Source of the DNA: Saprolegnia diclina VS20
Lineage: Eukaryota; Oomycota; Saprolegniomycetes; Saprolegniales; Saprolegniaceae
Assembly (NCBI RefSeq): GCF_000281045.1
Contig: NW_008246199.1
Location: forward strand, 3,012-35,067
Reading direction: 5' to 3'
Length of the DNA stretch: 32,056 nt
Below are positions 28,981 through 32,056 of this stretch, in pieces; the first letter of the stretch is position 1, and every line of letters starts with the position of its first letter. Below the pieces are notes generated by a model, which did no database searches, was not told the DNA's origin, and saw only the letters and a program-made list of their open reading frames with translations. The position numbers and the translations under genes are program-made.

Positions 28981-29613
28981 GCGAGCGTATCTTGCACTAT
29001 CCGGATGCATCCGGATACGGGATTTGTTCGAAGCGGTTCGCTGCGTTTGATGCGCATCAAGCAACCCAGTCGCACTCGCGTCCTTGACTAGTCATCGTAG
29101 TATAGTCGCTTGTAGACTAGGGAGAGGTAAACGACTAACTTCTGCATTTACCGTACCAGCGCGAATGACTGCCAAGGTAGCAGAGCACGAGGCAGTCCTC
29201 ATGTGACCTTGCCGACGACGCTCCCGAGCTCGCCGATGAGCGACGTCACTCGTCTCTTATCACCTGACAGAGACAACAACGCCTCGGGCTGAGGTCTAAA
29301 TGACCCCACCTCGCATCTTCTGCCGTCCTTACCCGCGGCTGTGAGAGACAAGCGACACTTCACACTTCACCTAGTGATTTTGAAGAGTCGCGCTTGTTGC
29401 CGGGAAAAAGGGCAAAGGAGGTTGATGACCACCTCGCCTGCTATGGGTGGTGGCGAGGCGGGTCGAGACCTTCGCAAGCCAAAGCCAAATCGAAACGGTG
29501 TCGAGGTTTGGCTATGCCTGCTCCCCCAAAAAACTCTATTTCCACTCTTTACATATACGTTGAAACGCCCAAAATTATGCTTGTAGGTCGATAATTCATT
29601 TCAAAGCTGCCAC
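28981..29613. other. Intergenic region between IleRS and the LRR gene
   Basis: This stretch of about 630 bp holds only short frames. I looked here for a kinase domain that could continue the LRR gene on the minus strand and saw none. No RNA gene or repeat was recognised. Confidence 0.45.
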
Positions 29614-31127
29614 TCACTCTATAGCTATCCGATACTGATCGATCGCATCGTCCGGAGACTCGTTCGATCGTCGTACGAGGTAAAAGAAGATGATCGCAGC
29701 CGCAACAAAAGCGGTGCCACACGTGACGCCCATCACGAGGCTTGCATCTAGTACAGCATCCACCTCGCGCTTGCTACTTGTCGACAGGAAATGATACGTA
29801 CAGTAGTTGTCGGATGTCGTCGTTGCTGCCGTCGCTAGAGAGATGCCATCAGATTTCAAGGTGGCAGGATGCGTCCTTGTACCAGTTACACATACGGCGA
29901 CGGAGATGGTGGACGTGCTTTCCCATAGCTTTTGAATCGACCCACCGACGTCGTTGCACGCGATGGCGTCCGTAGCGATTGGGTAGTTGATACTGTAGCC
30001 GGTTGGCGCATCGATGGCCGAGCTGTCGTTCCACGGACGGAGCGCGTTGAGCGCCTCGTACGAGGTCGCGTCCAGCGTCATGTTGGAGCGATGCCAGCAG
30101 TTGGTCATATTTCTACGCTGGGTGATTGTATCCACGCGCAATTTTCGACGTACAAGAATGCAATTTTGGCAAACGAAACGTTGGCAATGGTGGTCAGATC
30201 CCAGTTGTTGCTGAAAGACCTGTTGATAAAGACATATATCATTGAATCCAAGAGATATCGAGAGCTCGTACAGGGCTTTGAGCGCGCCAAAGTCGTTGTT
30301 AGTCATTCTCCGCAGTGTGTTGCTGGAAATGTCCCTACAACCTTTTATGCCAACATAATGGCATGCATCAAGGGTCGTACAAAGTAGTGAGCGTCGCGCC
30401 GATCGAGCTTGTATCGGTGAGGTTGTTGTCGCGAAGCACACTACGTTCCTTGAGTCCAAACGAAGTGGACTCTCCCACACAGTGTTGTCAATCTGGGAGA
30501 TGTGGTGGCAGATGGCGCAGCTGGTTGTTGACAAACGACCTAGTACTCGATCGTCAAATGCCAGCGCTAACGAGATGCGATACATGTGTTCGAGGCGTCG
30601 CGGCCAACCGACGCCGAGGGAAAAATTGACGGGATCATTTACAAAGGCCGTAGTCACTTGCCAAAATCCCGAGCTGTACATCGAGCGACGTACATGGTTG
30701 AGACCGAGGGCCAGTGCGACACCGACGTCGTGTACAGGTCGATGATGGTGGTCACATTGTCAAAAATCCTAGCGACAACATTGACAACGAACATTGCAAG
30801 AGAACTCGTACAATCTCGGTACGTCTTTGATCGTCCTAGTCGACAAGACGATGAGAGATCCAGTGCGACCACCTGTAATAGATACAAGCTACTGTGGGCA
30901 TAATTCTTCAATCGACCGAGACCCGTGCAGTTGGTCAATACCGTGCTCGTAAACGTCGTGGGGCTGCTGCGATCGCACTGGTTGGTGGTCGCGCACACCG
31001 TTCCGGCCAGTGTGCAGTTGCCGTCGGCGACGACAATTTGGCCATTTGGGTACGTTGCGTACCAGCAGAACGAGAGATCGCCACTCACAGCAGCGACAAC
31101 AACGAGAAGGAAGGCGGCGAGGAGCAT
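29614..31127 (-). pseudogene. LRR receptor-like membrane protein, nine exons, one exon one base short
   Basis: Exons (minus) are 31127-30886, 30835-30812, 30768-30736, 30673-30584, 30539-30481, 30440-30381, 30334-30272, 30219-30154 and 30112-29614. Introns are 41-62 nt and all fall in phase 2. A signal peptide (MLLAAFLLVVVAAVSG) and a Cys-containing cap (DGNCTLAG, CATTNQC, LTNCTGLG) precede leucine-rich repeats of 20-24 residues: LEHMSFVNNQL, TTLVLRDNNLTD, TTLDISSNTLRRM, KALSFSNNWDLTTI, AFLNMTNCW. Introns there cut the repeat at the same Leu/Met codon. After a juxtamembrane domain comes one membrane helix (VMGVTCGTAFVAAAIIFFYLV) and a short tail ending IAIE. No kinase follows. Exon 5 is 59 nt where a multiple of 3 is required, which creates an in-frame stop; one extra base near 30490 would restore it (about 378 residues). 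Either a recent pseudogene or an assembly error. Probable role: cell-surface recognition. Confidence 0.72.
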
Positions 31128-31815
31128 ACTTGCACAAGAGCGGGCAATGCAATGTGCTGTTGCTCCCTCGACGGAGCTTGATCGGTAATGGAACTGTTTG
31201 CGAGGGGTTGGAAATATGAATAAGTACTTAGTCGTGACTACTAAGCCATGTGCATCGAATAGTAGCTGTAGTGCCGTACCCAGAGGGTGACTGCTGTGAA
31301 GAAAAAACTGCGTCGTTGTTTGGCTACCAAGCAAAGTAGACCTACTCGGATTTAGCAATGCTGGTGGACCGGTGGCTTTTGGCACCTGGGACAGCTCCTT
31401 CCGCTCGCAGCAAGCGTCGCTGCATCTTCCACTAGTACAGTGTTATCGACAGACGTGTGGCCGTAGTGAAAGCGACCCTCAAAAAGGCAATACGGTAGTC
31501 TCTACGCTAAAATCTTTGTCGGCTTATCGTAAACTCTACCACAGTATTCTAGTTGAGAGGGTCTTGGGAAACGACGAGCTGTTGGTGCTGGATTTGGTTT
31601 GGAGAGCTTACTGACACATTGACAGTTTGCGTGTTTGCGGGGGGTCGTTCGCACTGGCGTCCTTGCAATCAGCTTGGATGCAATCTGCGGGGGGTTGTGA
31701 TTGGATACAAGCAATGGATTTTTTTCCCATCATCCGTACAGCTCCTCTGGACGCTCGAGAGCGTAATACAACATACACATTTACCGATCGCTGGAGAGCG
31801 TCACACTCAAGCGAG
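31128..31815. promoter_or_regulatory. Head-to-head intergenic region between two LRR genes
   Basis: This 688-bp gap separates divergent LRR paralogues and should contain both promoters. I found no clear initiator, repeat or inverted similarity between the two flanks, so the duplication did not obviously preserve promoter sequence. Confidence 0.3.
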
Positions 31816-32056
31816 ATGTTTATCGCATGCTTCCTCGTTGTCATTGCCGTCGTCGCTGTCAGTGGACAGGACCCAACCTGTTCGTGACTGGTCCGCTGCT
31901 TGTCGCCGACGGTAACTGCTCGGTGCCCCGTACGGTATACGCGACCACCAACCAGTGCGATCGCAGTAAAACCACGACGATTACGAGCACGGTATTGACC
32001 AACTGCACGGGTCTTGGTCAATTCAGTGAGTATGCCTACAACAACGTGTACGATGC
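31816..32056 (+). pseudogene. LRR receptor-like paralogue, first exon only, frameshifted; continues beyond window
   Basis: ATG 31816 starts a signal peptide (MFIACFLVVIAVVAVSG) like that of the minus-strand LRR gene. The frame stops at TGA about 24 codons in. In another frame, from about 31881, the paralogous cap resumes (LLVADGNC, ATTNQCDRS, LTNCTGLG, YAYNNV). One missing base around 31878-31886 explains the break, and exon length supports this: 31816-32047 is 232 nt, where 233 would give the phase-2 end seen in the paralogue. The exon ends at GT|GTACGATGC (intron from 32048), the same point in the protein as intron 1 of the other gene. One cap cysteine is replaced (TVYATTNQC for TVCATTNQC). 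The remainder lies outside the window. Confidence 0.6.

Noticed and set aside
28981-29613. A kinase domain continuing the LRR gene, as in oomycete LRR-TKL kinases
   Set aside because: The LRR frame stops at 29614 after a short cytosolic tail, and no kinase motifs were found in any frame of the following region.
1-32056. CRISPR arrays, tRNA/rRNA genes, insertion sequences or retroelement polyproteins
   Set aside because: No regularly spaced repeats, cloverleaf-compatible segments, or transposase, integrase or reverse-transcriptase motifs were recognised on either strand by eye.

Overview
The window looks like nuclear DNA of an oomycete, most likely a Saprolegniales species (Aphanomyces, Saprolegnia or Achlya type). 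The evidence is fairly GC-rich coding, mostly intronless membrane-protein genes in small paralogous clusters, very short GT-AG introns (about 41-83 nt) in the spliced genes, and an LRR cell-surface gene split by many tiny introns. No bacterial operons, rRNA, tRNA, CRISPR array or intact transposon was seen. The genus is inferred from style, not from a database search.

Left part (1-13415): six paralogues of a roughly 250-residue multi-span membrane protein resembling the AIG1/FAR-17a/ADTRP family of intramembrane threonine hydrolases. All keep the Thr of the predicted catalytic pair, and the five complete copies keep the His. Three minus-strand copies (1-446, 913-1665, 2036-2788) lie left of a 1788-residue, internally duplicated multi-span protein (3565-8931, plus). 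Three more lie to its right (9776-10543 plus; 10885-11661 and 12669-13415 minus). The two trios look like two subfamilies.

Middle part (14268-22635): three paralogues of an unrecognised 634-642 residue membrane protein with a four-cysteine ectodomain. Two are on plus (14268-16172, 16904-18820) and one on minus (20707-22635). The second and third share a 687-bp tract about 97% identical that covers the whole ectodomain, while their flanks have diverged strongly, which suggests recent gene conversion. A four-exon HSL-type alpha/beta hydrolase with a complete catalytic triad (19210-20431) sits between them.

Right part (22936-32056): a prolyl-4-hydroxylase-like gene interrupted by four apparent one-base frameshifts, then a complete nine-exon isoleucyl-tRNA synthetase of bacterial/mitochondrial type. 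Next come two head-to-head LRR-ectodomain genes. The complete one has eight phase-2 introns, several of them placed one per LRR at the same point of the repeat, and one exon is a base short. The partial one at the right edge also carries a one-base frameshift. Two copies of a 213/234-bp dispersed repeat lie at 12457-12669 and 16614-16847. A possible small spliced Cys-rich peptide lies at about 13855-14107.

The IleRS is a housekeeping gene. The rest looks like lineage-specific membrane and cell-surface families evolving by duplication, conversion and decay. No shared pathway can be demonstrated from sequence alone, although a lipid or cell-surface theme (AIG1-like hydrolases, HSL-type hydrolase, multi-span proteins) is noticeable.
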